From Sulfurihydrogenibium azorense Az-Fu1 (lineage in GTDB: Bacteria; Aquificota; Aquificia; Aquificales; Hydrogenothermaceae), in assembly GCF_000021545.1 (NCBI RefSeq), contig NC_012438.1, positions 1,114,003-1,178,002 on the forward strand: a stretch of DNA of 64,000 bases. The letters are read 5' to 3'. The position numbers and the translations under genes were made by a program. The first letter of the stretch is position 1. Every line of letters starts with the position of its first letter. Of the stretch, positions 1-8,282 are shown one piece after another. The notes under the pieces are model-generated. The model was not told the origin of the DNA. It worked only from the letters and a program-made list of their open reading frames with translations, and searched no databases.

Positions 1-612
1 TATAAAGGATACATTATAAAAGAGTTTTTTGCAAACTATTTTCTTTATACATCTGATGTAACGATCGACCTTAAAGACAACAAAATAGAAGTTCACAGTG
101 TAAAAGCTGAGCCTTGGAAAGTTACACTTGTAGACACTGGATTAAACACTATGACAGGTGGAAGAATAAAGAGAATAAAGCCATTTGTTGAAAATCAAAC
201 TTTTATGTTAACGTACGGAGATGGTGTAGGAAATATAGATATTAAAAAACTTTTAGAATTCCATAAAAGTCATGGGAAATATGCAACTTTAACAGCTGTT
301 CAACCTTCTGGAAGATTTGGTGCATTACACTTAGAAGGAGACAAAGTTAAAGAGTTTGAAGAAAAGCCTAAAGGAGATGGTGCTTGGGTTAATGGTGGCT
401 TTTTTGTTTTAGAACCTCAAATTTTTGATTATATAGAAGGAGACGAGACGATATGGGAAAAAGAGCCTCTTGAAAACTTGGCAAAAGACGGTCAGCTTAT
501 GGCATACAAACATACAGGTTTTTGGAAACCTATGGATACACTAAGGGACAAAAGAGAGTTAGAACTTCTATGGCAGTCTGGAAACCCACCGTGGAAAATA
601 TGGGAAGATTAA
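1..612 (+). CDS. rfbF: Glucose-1-phosphate cytidylyltransferase (3' part)
   Basis: The reading frame is already open at base 1 and ends with TAA at 610-612, so the N-terminus lies outside the window; 203 residues are visible of a family usually near 257. The enzyme makes CDP-glucose from glucose-1-phosphate and CTP, the first step to CDP-3,6-dideoxyhexoses. Family-typical stretches seen are MTGGRIKRIKP, a YGDGVGNID metal-binding region, NGGFFVLEP, and FWKPMDTLRDK near the C-terminus. The N-terminal GxGTR nucleotide loop is not in view. It is followed 10 bp later by a short-chain reductase gene and then rfbG, rfbH and rfbE, which fixes the pathway. An internal ATG at 151 is not the true start, because homologous protein sequence continues upstream of it. 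Confidence 0.93.
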   Translation, partial: YKGYIIKEFFANYFLYTSDVTIDLKDNKIEVHSVKAEPWKVTLVDTGLNTMTGGRIKRIKPFVENQTFMLTYGDGVGNIDIKKLLEFHKSHGKYATLTAVQPSGRFGALHLEGDKVKEFEEKPKGDGAWVNGGFFVLEPQIFDYIEGDETIWEKEPLENLAKDGQLMAYKHTGFWKPMDTLRDKRELELLWQSGNPPWKIWED

Positions 613-622
613 AAGGAGTAAG

Positions 623-1546
623 ATGAAAATCCCATCTAAGACGGTATTAATAACAGGTGGTACAGGTTTTCTAGGGAGTTTTTTAGTAAAAAAATTTATA
701 GAAGAGGGTCATAAAGTTATAGTATTAAAAAGAAGTTTTTCAAATCTATGGAGACTTCATAATTTGAAGCAAGAAATATTATTTTACAACATAGATAAAA
801 CTGACTTAGAAACTCCATTTAAGGAAAACAAAATTGATGCTATAATTCACACTGCAACTTTATACGGTAGAAAAAATGAAAAAACATCTGATATAGTATA
901 TACAAATCTATTGTTTCCTCTAAAACTTTTAGAAATTGCCACATTTTTCAATACAGACACATTTTTCAATACAGACACATTTTTCAATACAGACACATCA
1001 TTATTTGGTTATTTAAATCGTTACACACTTTCAAAAAAACAGTTAATAGATTGGCTTAAAGTTTATTCTAAAGATATAAAAATTTTTAACTTAAAACTTG
1101 AGCATATGTACGGTGAGAAAGACGATACTACAAAATTTGTACCTTGGTTAATAGTCAACCTTTTAAAAAATCATAAAAAAATCCAACTTACAGAAGGAAA
1201 ACAAAAAAGAGATTTTATTTATGTTGAAGATGTATGTAATGCTTACTATACCATTTTTAACAACAGTGATAAGTTTAATAAAGGTTTTTATGAGTATGAA
1301 GTTGGAAGTGGAAAAGCAATTGAGATAAGAGAGTTTGTTCAGATAGTAAAAAGATTAACAAATAACGAAAACACGTACTTAAACTTTGGTGCCATTCCTT
1401 ATAGAGAGAATGAAGTAATGTACTCACAAGCAGATATATCAAAACTACAGACAGATTTTAACTGGAAACCTTATTACTCTTTAGAAGAAGGTCTGAAAAA
1501 AACGGTACAGTGGTATAAGGAAAACTTAAATGAAAGATTTATTTAA
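623..1546 (+). CDS. NAD(P)-dependent SDR, CDP-paratose/abequose synthase-like
   Basis: This 307-residue extended short-chain dehydrogenase has TGGTGFLG at residues 11-18 for NAD(P) and YTLSK at 134-138 as the YxxxK catalytic pair. Lying between rfbF and rfbG, it is the best candidate for the NADPH-dependent reductase (RfbS/RfbJ type) that converts the CDP-3,6-dideoxy-4-keto sugar to CDP-paratose or CDP-abequose. The presence of rfbE downstream favours paratose. Three tandem copies of the hexapeptide TFFNTD occupy residues 107-124, just before the catalytic Tyr. Relatives as I remember them have one FxNTDT segment there, so two copies look like an insertion. The start follows AAAGGAG. The gene overlaps rfbG by 17 bp. 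Family membership is sure; substrate is inferred from neighbours. Confidence 0.85.
   Translation: MKIPSKTVLITGGTGFLGSFLVKKFIEEGHKVIVLKRSFSNLWRLHNLKQEILFYNIDKTDLETPFKENKIDAIIHTATLYGRKNEKTSDIVYTNLLFPLKLLEIATFFNTDTFFNTDTFFNTDTSLFGYLNRYTLSKKQLIDWLKVYSKDIKIFNLKLEHMYGEKDDTTKFVPWLIVNLLKNHKKIQLTEGKQKRDFIYVEDVCNAYYTIFNNSDKFNKGFYEYEVGSGKAIEIREFVQIVKRLTNNENTYLNFGAIPYRENEVMYSQADISKLQTDFNWKPYYSLEEGLKKTVQWYKENLNERFI
941..994 (+). repeat. Perfect 18-bp tandem triplication inside the reductase gene
   Basis: The unit ACATTTTTCAATACAGAC occurs three times in a row without a mismatch, in frame, each copy encoding TFFNTD. Perfect identity suggests recent slippage expansion. The copy number can change in whole codons without shifting the frame. 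Confidence 0.97.
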
Positions 1547-2663
1547 CGGTGTATACAAAAACAAGAGAGTTTTAATTACCGGACATACCGGCTTTAAAGG
1601 GTCATGGATGGCCTTGTGGTTAAAAGAAATGGGTGCTCATATAATAGGTTATTCTCTTGATCCACCTACAAATCCAAGTTTATTTGAAACATTAAAACTA
1701 GAAAAAGAAATAATCCACATTGTAGGAGATGTAAGAGATGAAAAAAAACTAAAAGAAACATTTAAAAAGTACCAACCAGAAATCGTTATACACATGGCAG
1801 CTCAACCATTAGTTAGATACTCTTACATTAACCCAAAAGAAACCTATGAAACAAACGTAATAGGTACTCTTAATGTTTTTGAAGCTGTAAGAGAAACTGA
1901 CAGTGTAAAAGTGATTATAAATGTTACAAGTGATAAGTGTTATCAAAATAAAGAATGGGTTTACGGATACAGAGAAAACGACCCTATGGGTGGATATGAT
2001 CCATACAGTTCAAGTAAAGGATGTGCCGAACTTCTTACAACTGCATACAGAAATTCTTTTTTCAATCCTGAAGGTTATGGGAAAACACACAGTGTAGCTT
2101 TAGCATCTGTTAGAGCAGGAAACGTTATTGGAGGTGGAGACTGGGCAGCGGATAGACTTATTCCTGATTGTATAAGATCACTATCTAAAAAAGAAAAAAT
2201 ATATATAAGAAACCCACAAGCTATTAGACCGTGGCAATACATATTAGAACCTTTATCTGGTTATCTTTGGCTTGGAGCTTTATTGTGGATTAACCCAACA
2301 AAGTATAGTGAAGGTTGGAACTTTGGTCCTGATGATGAGAATATACTTACTGTAGAAGATATTGTTAAAAAAGTAATACACCTATGGGGAGAAGGAGAGT
2401 ATGAAGTAATTTTAGATAAAAAGTTTTACGAGTCAAAGTTATTAAAGTTAGATACAAGTAAAGCTCGTTTTTACCTAAAGTGGAGACCTGTTTATAACAT
2501 AGAAATTGCTTTAAAAGAAACTGTAAACTGGTACAAAGAATATTTTAATAATCCCGAAAATATTTATAATTATACATTGAAACAACTTTATAACTACATT
2601 AACTCTGCAAAAAAAGAAAATCTAATTTGGGCAACAGGAGTTGATCATGGAAAACTACCTTAA
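1530..2663 (+). CDS. rfbG: CDP-glucose 4,6-dehydratase
   Basis: This 377-residue extended SDR converts CDP-glucose to CDP-4-keto-6-deoxyglucose using bound NAD+. The nucleotide loop is TGHTGFKGSW near residue 17, followed by the long acceptor region with DPPTNPSLFE that marks RfbG. The active site has VTSDKCYQN and YSSSKGCAE (YxxxK), and the C-terminal half has RAGNVIGGGDWAADRLIPD and RPWQYILEPL, both hallmarks of this dehydratase group. Length matches the family (about 360). The start lies inside the end of the preceding gene and the stop lies 17 bp inside rfbH, so these genes are translationally coupled. Confidence 0.93.
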   Translation: MKDLFNGVYKNKRVLITGHTGFKGSWMALWLKEMGAHIIGYSLDPPTNPSLFETLKLEKEIIHIVGDVRDEKKLKETFKKYQPEIVIHMAAQPLVRYSYINPKETYETNVIGTLNVFEAVRETDSVKVIINVTSDKCYQNKEWVYGYRENDPMGGYDPYSSSKGCAELLTTAYRNSFFNPEGYGKTHSVALASVRAGNVIGGGDWAADRLIPDCIRSLSKKEKIYIRNPQAIRPWQYILEPLSGYLWLGALLWINPTKYSEGWNFGPDDENILTVEDIVKKVIHLWGEGEYEVILDKKFYESKLLKLDTSKARFYLKWRPVYNIEIALKETVNWYKEYFNNPENIYNYTLKQLYNYINSAKKENLIWATGVDHGKLP

Positions 2664-4068
2664 TCTTCTTAATGAAGAAAAGATAAAAAATTTAAAAGAT
2701 ATAAAAGATAAAGATAAATTAGATAAAATTTTAAGGAACAACATAAAACAACTTGCCAAATTGTATTTTCAACTCTGTAAAAAAGAAAAAAATAAGGATT
2801 ACATACCACCTTCAGGAAAGGTGTTAGATGAAGAAGAAGTTTATAATATGATAGAAGCTTCTTTAGATATGTGGTTAACAGCTGGAAGATTTAACGACGA
2901 ATTTGAGAAAAAAATAGCAGATTTTTTAGGTGTAAAGTATGCCTTAACCACTAACTCCGGTTCTTCTGCAAATTTACTTGCCATATCATCTTTAACTTCT
3001 TACAAATTAGGAGAAAGAAAATTAAAAGAAGGAGATGAGGTTATTACTGTTGCTGCAGGTTTTCCAACTACCATTGCACCAATTATTCAAAATAATCTAA
3101 TTCCGGTTTTTGTTGATGTAGAGATAGAAACTTACAATATAGACGTAAATCAAGTAGAAGAATCTATCACAGAAAAAACAAAAGCTATTTTTGTAGCTCA
3201 TACACTTGGAAACCCGTTTAACGTAGATAAAGTGTTAGAAATAGCTCAAAAGTATAACCTATGGGTTATAGAAGACAACTGTGATGCACTTGGGTCTACC
3301 TACAATGGAAAGTTTACAGGTACATTTGGACATATATCAACCTTGAGTTTCTACCCTGCACACCACATAACCATTGGAGAAGGAGGAGCTGTCTTAACAA
3401 ACGATTATGAACTTTATAAGATAATTATGTCCTTTAGAGATTGGGGAAGAGACTGTTGGTGTCCACCCGGTAAGGATAACTCTTGTGGAAGAAGATTCAA
3501 GTGGAAGTTAGGTAAACTTCCTAAGGGTTATGACCACAAATACACATACTCACACCTTGGTTATAATCTCAAAATTACAGACTGGCAAGCAGCCTTAGGC
3601 TTGGCACAATTAAATAAATTACCTAAGTTTGTCCAAAAAAGAAAAGAAAACTTTAAACTCATATACGAAGGATTAAAAGATCTTGAAAAATACTTCATAC
3701 TTCCTAAAGCTACAGAAAAAAGCGACCCTTCGTGGTTTGGGTTTCCTATAACTCTAAGAGAAAATCTACCTTTTTCTAAATTAGACCTTATTAAATATTT
3801 AGAAAGAAATAAAATAGGTACAAGGCAGTTATTTGCAGGAAATATATTAAGGCAGCCTATATTTACAGAAAGTAGTATAAAATTAAGAATTAGAGACTCT
3901 GGTATAATAATATCAAATGAATTATCAGAAGAACACTACAGATTATTACCAAACACGGAAAAAATAATGAACGACACCTTCTGGATAGGTGTATGGCCCG
4001 GAGTAGAAGAGGAAGATATAATATACATTATTGACACATTCAAAAAGTTTATAAGGAGCTATGGTTAA
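2647..4068 (+). CDS. rfbH: CDP-4-keto-6-deoxyglucose 3-dehydrase (E1), PLP/PMP and [2Fe-2S]
   Basis: This DegT/DnrJ/EryC1-fold protein catalyses C-3 deoxygenation of CDP-4-keto-6-deoxyglucose. Two features separate it from ordinary sugar aminotransferases. First, the PLP-lysine position reads His (FYPAHHITIGEGG, residues 235-247). Second, it has a C-X57-C-X1-C-X7-C spacing with Cys212, 270, 272 and 280, the [2Fe-2S] ligand pattern known for E1 enzymes. I chose ATG 2647 because AGGAG ends at 2640, six bases before it; a TTG at 2641 is in frame but touches that site. The result is 473 residues, a little longer than usual because of a Lys-rich N-terminus. No dedicated E3 reductase gene is visible in the window. 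Confidence 0.94.
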   Translation: MENYLNLLNEEKIKNLKDIKDKDKLDKILRNNIKQLAKLYFQLCKKEKNKDYIPPSGKVLDEEEVYNMIEASLDMWLTAGRFNDEFEKKIADFLGVKYALTTNSGSSANLLAISSLTSYKLGERKLKEGDEVITVAAGFPTTIAPIIQNNLIPVFVDVEIETYNIDVNQVEESITEKTKAIFVAHTLGNPFNVDKVLEIAQKYNLWVIEDNCDALGSTYNGKFTGTFGHISTLSFYPAHHITIGEGGAVLTNDYELYKIIMSFRDWGRDCWCPPGKDNSCGRRFKWKLGKLPKGYDHKYTYSHLGYNLKITDWQAALGLAQLNKLPKFVQKRKENFKLIYEGLKDLEKYFILPKATEKSDPSWFGFPITLRENLPFSKLDLIKYLERNKIGTRQLFAGNILRQPIFTESSIKLRIRDSGIIISNELSEEHYRLLPNTEKIMNDTFWIGVWPGVEEEDIIYIIDTFKKFIRSYG

Positions 4069-5097
4069 ATGAAATATCTCATTACAGGTGGATGTGGATT
4101 TTTAGGGTCTAACTTAGCAGCCGAAGTTTTAAAAAGAAATGAAGAGTTGATTATATTTGATAATCTTTACAGAGTAGGTTCTTATGCAAACTTAGAATGG
4201 CTAAAAACACAAGGAGAATTTAAGTTTATTCACGGTGATGTAAGAAATAGAGAAGATATAGAAGTTTTGATTAAAAACGAAAAACCAGATGTAATTTTTC
4301 ACTTAGCAGGCCAAGTAGCTATGACAACTTCATTAGAAAATCCAAGATTAGATTTTGAAGTTAACGCATGGGGAACTTTTAACTTACTTGATGTAGTAAG
4401 AAAATTTTCTCCGGAAAGTATAGTTATCTATTCTTCATCTAATAAAGTTTATGGGGATTTAGAGTGGGTCGAATATGAAGAGACAGAAACAAGATATATA
4501 GCCGTAGATTTTCCCAATAGGTTTCCTGAAAGTATTCCTCTTGATTTTCGTACACCGTACGGTTGCTCAAAAGGTGCTGCAGACCAGTATATACTTGACT
4601 TTTATAAAACTTATGGAATAAGGACTGTTGTTTTTAGACATTCTTCTATGTATGGGGGTAGACAATTTTCAACTTACGACCAAGGATGGATTGGCTGGTT
4701 TTGTTTAAAGGCTATTGAGATTAAAAACTCTAAGTTAAAAGAACCTTTTACAATTCATGGAAATGGAAAACAAGTTAGAGATGTTTTACACGCTCGGGAT
4801 ATGGTATCTTTGTATTTCAAAACAGTAGAGAACATTGAAAAAGTAAAGGGTGAAGCTTTTAATATAGGTGGTGGTATTGAAAATAGTTTATCTTTGATAG
4901 AGCTTCTTGATGTGTTGGAAAAAATGTTGGATATTAAAATGAATTATGAAAAACTTTTCCCACGAAAAAGTGACCAAAAAGTTTTTGTAGCAGATATAAC
5001 GAAAGCTAAAAAACTAATAGGTTGGCAACCAAAAGTCTCAAAGGAAGAAGGAATTAAGTTAATGGTTGAATGGATAGAGTCAGCTTATAGTAAATAA
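4069..5097 (+). CDS. rfbE: CDP-paratose 2-epimerase (tyvelose epimerase)
   Basis: This 342-residue extended SDR begins directly after the rfbH stop (TAAATG) with AGGAG upstream. It has [10 protein letters not shown] at residues 6-15, AGQVAMTTS around residue 87, SSSNKVYG and [11 protein letters not shown] (YxxxK). These stretches match RfbE, which epimerises C-2 of CDP-paratose to give CDP-tyvelose. The long [19 protein letters not shown] segment before the catalytic Tyr is typical of this epimerase. As last enzyme of the rfbF-reductase-G-H-E set it predicts that the final sugar is tyvelose, or a paratose/tyvelose mix. Confidence 0.9.
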   Translation: MKYLITGGCGFLGSNLAAEVLKRNEELIIFDNLYRVGSYANLEWLKTQGEFKFIHGDVRNREDIEVLIKNEKPDVIFHLAGQVAMTTSLENPRLDFEVNAWGTFNLLDVVRKFSPESIVIYSSSNKVYGDLEWVEYEETETRYIAVDFPNRFPESIPLDFRTPYGCSKGAADQYILDFYKTYGIRTVVFRHSSMYGGRQFSTYDQGWIGWFCLKAIEIKNSKLKEPFTIHGNGKQVRDVLHARDMVSLYFKTVENIEKVKGEAFNIGGGIENSLSLIELLDVLEKMLDIKMNYEKLFPRKSDQKVFVADITKAKKLIGWQPKVSKEEGIKLMVEWIESAYSK

Positions 5098-5114
5098 TTT
5101 TTTGGAGTTGTTTT

Positions 5115-6029
5115 ATGAATAATGAAAGTAAAAAAGTTAGTATATTAATTCCTGTTTACAACAGAGAAAATTTAATAGAGGAAACAATCCAAAGCGCATT
5201 GAATCAAACGTATAAAAACTTTGAGATTATAGTGGTTGACAATAATAGTTCAGACCGTACATATGAAATCGTTAAGAATTATACTGAAAAATATGAAAAT
5301 ATTAAACTGTACAGAAATGATAAAAATATAGGTCCGGTTAGAAACTGGCTTAAATGTATAGAGTACGCTACAGGAGACTATGGAAAAATACTATGGTCTG
5401 ATGATTTAATTGCTCCAACATTTTTAGAAAAAACTGTTCCTCATCTAAAGAATGAAGATGTTGGTTTTGTGTTTACAGGCACAGAGATTTTTGTAGACGG
5501 AACGAGTAATAAAATGAATGCTTATTTTATAGGGGAAACAGGAATTTATGATATTGATAATTATATTGAAGGTGTGTTGTTTGGCTCAAACTATCCAGTT
5601 TCACCTGGATGTGCACTTTTTAGACTAAAAGATTTAAAACAAAGTTTAGTCATAAACATACCAAACAAAATTAACAGTGATTTTTCAATGCATGCCATAG
5701 GAAACGATGTACTCATCTATCTTATTACAGCAACAAGATATACTAAGTTTGCTTTTATTAACGAAAAGTTATCTTTTTTCAGAGCTCACAATGATTCTAT
5801 TACAATAAAAACGGAAGAGGGTATATTAGCACTTTTATACGATATTGCAAAAGCTTATTTCGTTGAAAATTATAGACCAGATTTAATACCTAAATTAAAT
5901 TCTCTTTTACTGTTTCATCTTTTTAAGTATAAAAACGATGCTAAAAAGTTAGGTATAAGAAAGGTAAGTGATTTTTATATGAGTAAACCTATAAAGATTA
6001 AAAATGAGGTAAAAAAATATGAATACTAA
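5115..6029 (+). CDS. Glycosyltransferase family 2
   Basis: This 304-residue GT-A transferase starts at ATG 5115 behind GGAG. KVSILIPVYNREN at the N-terminus, VVDNNSSDRTYEI near residue 40 and the metal-binding WSDDLIAP near residue 95 are the usual GT2 elements. No membrane segment is evident, so it probably works at the cytoplasmic face on a lipid-linked acceptor. Following rfbE directly, it is a good candidate for the transferase that adds the dideoxyhexose, but the donor cannot be read from sequence. It overlaps the next gene by 11 bp. Confidence 0.88.
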   Translation: MNNESKKVSILIPVYNRENLIEETIQSALNQTYKNFEIIVVDNNSSDRTYEIVKNYTEKYENIKLYRNDKNIGPVRNWLKCIEYATGDYGKILWSDDLIAPTFLEKTVPHLKNEDVGFVFTGTEIFVDGTSNKMNAYFIGETGIYDIDNYIEGVLFGSNYPVSPGCALFRLKDLKQSLVINIPNKINSDFSMHAIGNDVLIYLITATRYTKFAFINEKLSFFRAHNDSITIKTEEGILALLYDIAKAYFVENYRPDLIPKLNSLLLFHLFKYKNDAKKLGIRKVSDFYMSKPIKIKNEVKKYEY

Positions 6030-7104
6030 GCTTAAAGTCAAGCTTTTAGAAGATAGATTTTTAGGAGCTGACGGAAAAATATTACCAGATTACAAGTTTA
6101 ACATTAACCTTCCAGAACTAAAAATCCAAAACTCAAAACTTATTAAAAAACCTGAGGATAAATATGAAACTACACTCTTTCTTTTAGAAGGTGAAGGTAG
6201 AAAAGAAGAAGGCGGATTAAGAACAAAGGGATATTTCAAGTTTAGCTATGTATGGAATGAAGGGAAGTGGTGGATTACAGACCTTGAAGGTAATCCTACT
6301 ATGACAGCTCCAAAGGAGCTTGAAGAAGATATAAATAATTTTATAAACACTTACTTAGATTATTATGAAAAGAATGTTCCCTTTGATTTGAAGTTAAAAA
6401 TTCAAAATAAAAAGAAATCTATACATCCTTACATTACAAATTTACCTCTTATAACCGTTATATTAGCAACTTTTAACGCAGAAGAGCATTTGGAGAAAGC
6501 TTTACAAAGTGTTATCAATCAAATATATCCTAATATTGAGTATATAATCATTGATGGTGGTTCTACTGACGGTACAATTGATATTATCAAAAAATATGAA
6601 GATTTTATAGACTATTGGGTAAGCAAAAAAGACGAAGGAATATACGATGCGATGAATAAAGGAATTATATGTTCTTTAGGAGATTATCTTTACTTCTTAG
6701 GATCAGACGATGAAGTTATTCTAGAAACTGTATTTTCATCTATTTTCATTGAAGAAATAGATAATATAAAAAACAGCAAGTTAATTTATGGTAATGCAAT
6801 CTTTAGGGATAGTGCAGAAATTTATGATGGAAAGTTTTTATCCTATAAGTTGCGTTTTAAGAATTTATGTCATCAAGCTACTTTTTATAAATCAGAACTG
6901 TTTAGAACTTACGGTCTTTATAATACTAAATATAAGATATGGGCAGACCATGAAAGAAATATTAGATTTTGGAAAGTTTCTAACCCAAAATACCTTAACA
7001 AAGCTATAGCTGTATATAGAAGATCAGGCGTATCGTCATCTGGTGAAATTGATAAAGATTTTCTTTCCGATTATGAATATATCATGTCTTGGATAGGAAG
7101 CTAA
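6019..7104 (+). CDS. Glycosyltransferase family 2 with N-terminal extension
   Basis: The GT2 domain begins only at about residue 142 (PLITVILATFNAEEHL) and contains IIDGGSTDGT and the acceptor-side motif KDEGIYDAMNKG, typical of WcaA/WbbD-like transferases, with GSDDE as metal site. The first 140 residues are an unassigned, Lys- and Glu-rich segment with a KWWITDLEGNP stretch, which I do not recognise. The gene overlaps the previous one by 11 bp and is followed by a 100-bp gap. Confidence 0.86.
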   Translation: MNTKLKVKLLEDRFLGADGKILPDYKFNINLPELKIQNSKLIKKPEDKYETTLFLLEGEGRKEEGGLRTKGYFKFSYVWNEGKWWITDLEGNPTMTAPKELEEDINNFINTYLDYYEKNVPFDLKLKIQNKKKSIHPYITNLPLITVILATFNAEEHLEKALQSVINQIYPNIEYIIIDGGSTDGTIDIIKKYEDFIDYWVSKKDEGIYDAMNKGIICSLGDYLYFLGSDDEVILETVFSSIFIEEIDNIKNSKLIYGNAIFRDSAEIYDGKFLSYKLRFKNLCHQATFYKSELFRTYGLYNTKYKIWADHERNIRFWKVSNPKYLNKAIAVYRRSGVSSSGEIDKDFLSDYEYIMSWIGS

Positions 7105-7154
7105 ACTCTAACTTGGAATTTAAGCGATGAAGGCACTTTTTTCTTTTTAGGATT

Positions 7155-7174
7155 AAAACTTTTTATAAAGTTTT
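7155..7174 (+). terminator. AT-only hairpin between glycosyltransferase genes (weak terminator or processing site)
   Basis: AAAACTTT and AAAGTTTT form a perfect 8-bp inverted repeat around a 4-base loop. The stem is nearly all A-T and no long U tract follows, so termination would be weak at high temperature. It sits in the only sizeable gap of the glycosyltransferase array. Confidence 0.25.
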
Positions 7175-7204
7175 CGATAATAAGTATGTATACGAGAGGT
7201 GTAA

Positions 7205-8248
7205 GTGAGTGTAAAACTTTTTCTAGAAACTAAAATTTTTGTAGCATACCCTGCTAATTTTGCATCAGGAGGGCCTGAGATTTTACATCAGTTAGTATAT
7301 CATCTTATAAATGATTTAAAGGTTGATGCTTACATGTATTATTTCAATTATGATAAAAATATGTTTAAAACTCCAGTTCATCCTGATTATGAAATGTATA
7401 ATGTTCCTTATGTACTAAAAATAGATGACAAAGATGATGATAAAATTAATATTTTAATTGTACCAGAAGTTATAGAAACTCTTTTATTACTTCCCAAATA
7501 TAAAAAAATTAGGAAAGGTGTGTGGTTTTTAAGCGTAGATTATTATTACATCAGTAAATATCGTTATTTTAATAAAAGTAAGAAGGGGTCTTCTTTCTCA
7601 GATATATATTTAGAATATAAATTAGAAAAATTGGCAAAAAAGTATGATTATAGAAATGATGATTTGTTAAAGTTAGCCAACTTTTATATAAATAACTCCT
7701 ATAGAGGAATGCTTTGGTTTAAAGATTTGGAGCCAAATTATTATTTACCTGACTATTACATAAACTTAAAATTTATCGAAGAATCAGTTAATGTAGAATT
7801 GAGCAAAAAAGAAAATATAGTTGTTTATAATCCCAAAAAAGGATTCTTTTTTACAAAAAAAATAATAGATTTTGACAAAAGTATTCAATTTATACCTATA
7901 GAAAACATGAAAAGAGAAGAAGTAATAAAAACTCTTAGAAAAGCAAAGGTTTACATAGATTTTGGTTTCTTTCCAGGTCCAGAAAGAATTCCAAAAGAGG
8001 CTGCAATGATGGGTTGTTGTGTAATTACTGGGAAAAGAGGTTCAGCTGCATTTTTTGAGGATGTATCAATCCCAGACAAGTATAAATTTGAGGATAAAGA
8101 AGAAAATATACCAAAAATTGTGAAAAAAATAAAGGATTGCTTTGAAAACTTTGAAGAAAGATATAAGGATTTTGATTATTATAGGCAAGTGATTAGAAAC
8201 GGACCAAAAAGATTTATTGAGGATTTAAAGAATATATTTCAGTACTAA
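7205..8248 (+). CDS. Putative glycosyltransferase, GT-B-like
   Basis: This 347-residue protein starts at GTG 7205 behind GAGAGGTG. The N-terminal half has a glycine-rich FASGGPEILHQLV stretch, as in GT-B enzymes. The C-terminal half has FFPGPERIPKEAAMMGCCVITG, resembling the E-x7-E donor-site region of retaining GT-B transferases. No CAZy family can be named by eye. Its position between GT2 genes supports a role in the same glycan. The next gene follows after 34 bp with AAGGAG. Confidence 0.65.
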   Translation: MSVKLFLETKIFVAYPANFASGGPEILHQLVYHLINDLKVDAYMYYFNYDKNMFKTPVHPDYEMYNVPYVLKIDDKDDDKINILIVPEVIETLLLLPKYKKIRKGVWFLSVDYYYISKYRYFNKSKKGSSFSDIYLEYKLEKLAKKYDYRNDDLLKLANFYINNSYRGMLWFKDLEPNYYLPDYYINLKFIEESVNVELSKKENIVVYNPKKGFFFTKKIIDFDKSIQFIPIENMKREEVIKTLRKAKVYIDFGFFPGPERIPKEAAMMGCCVITGKRGSAAFFEDVSIPDKYKFEDKEENIPKIVKKIKDCFENFEERYKDFDYYRQVIRNGPKRFIEDLKNIFQY

Positions 8249-8282
8249 GAAAATGTAATATAGTTATTTAAGGAGTTTTTAG

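Noticed and set aside
2641-2646. TTG start for rfbH at 2641
   Set aside because: It touches the AGGAG at 2636-2640, leaving no spacer. ATG 2647 has the proper six-base distance.
2647-4068. Ordinary PLP sugar aminotransferase
   Set aside because: The lysine is replaced by His and the four-Cys spacing fits the [2Fe-2S] 3-dehydrase, so an aminotransferase call would be wrong.
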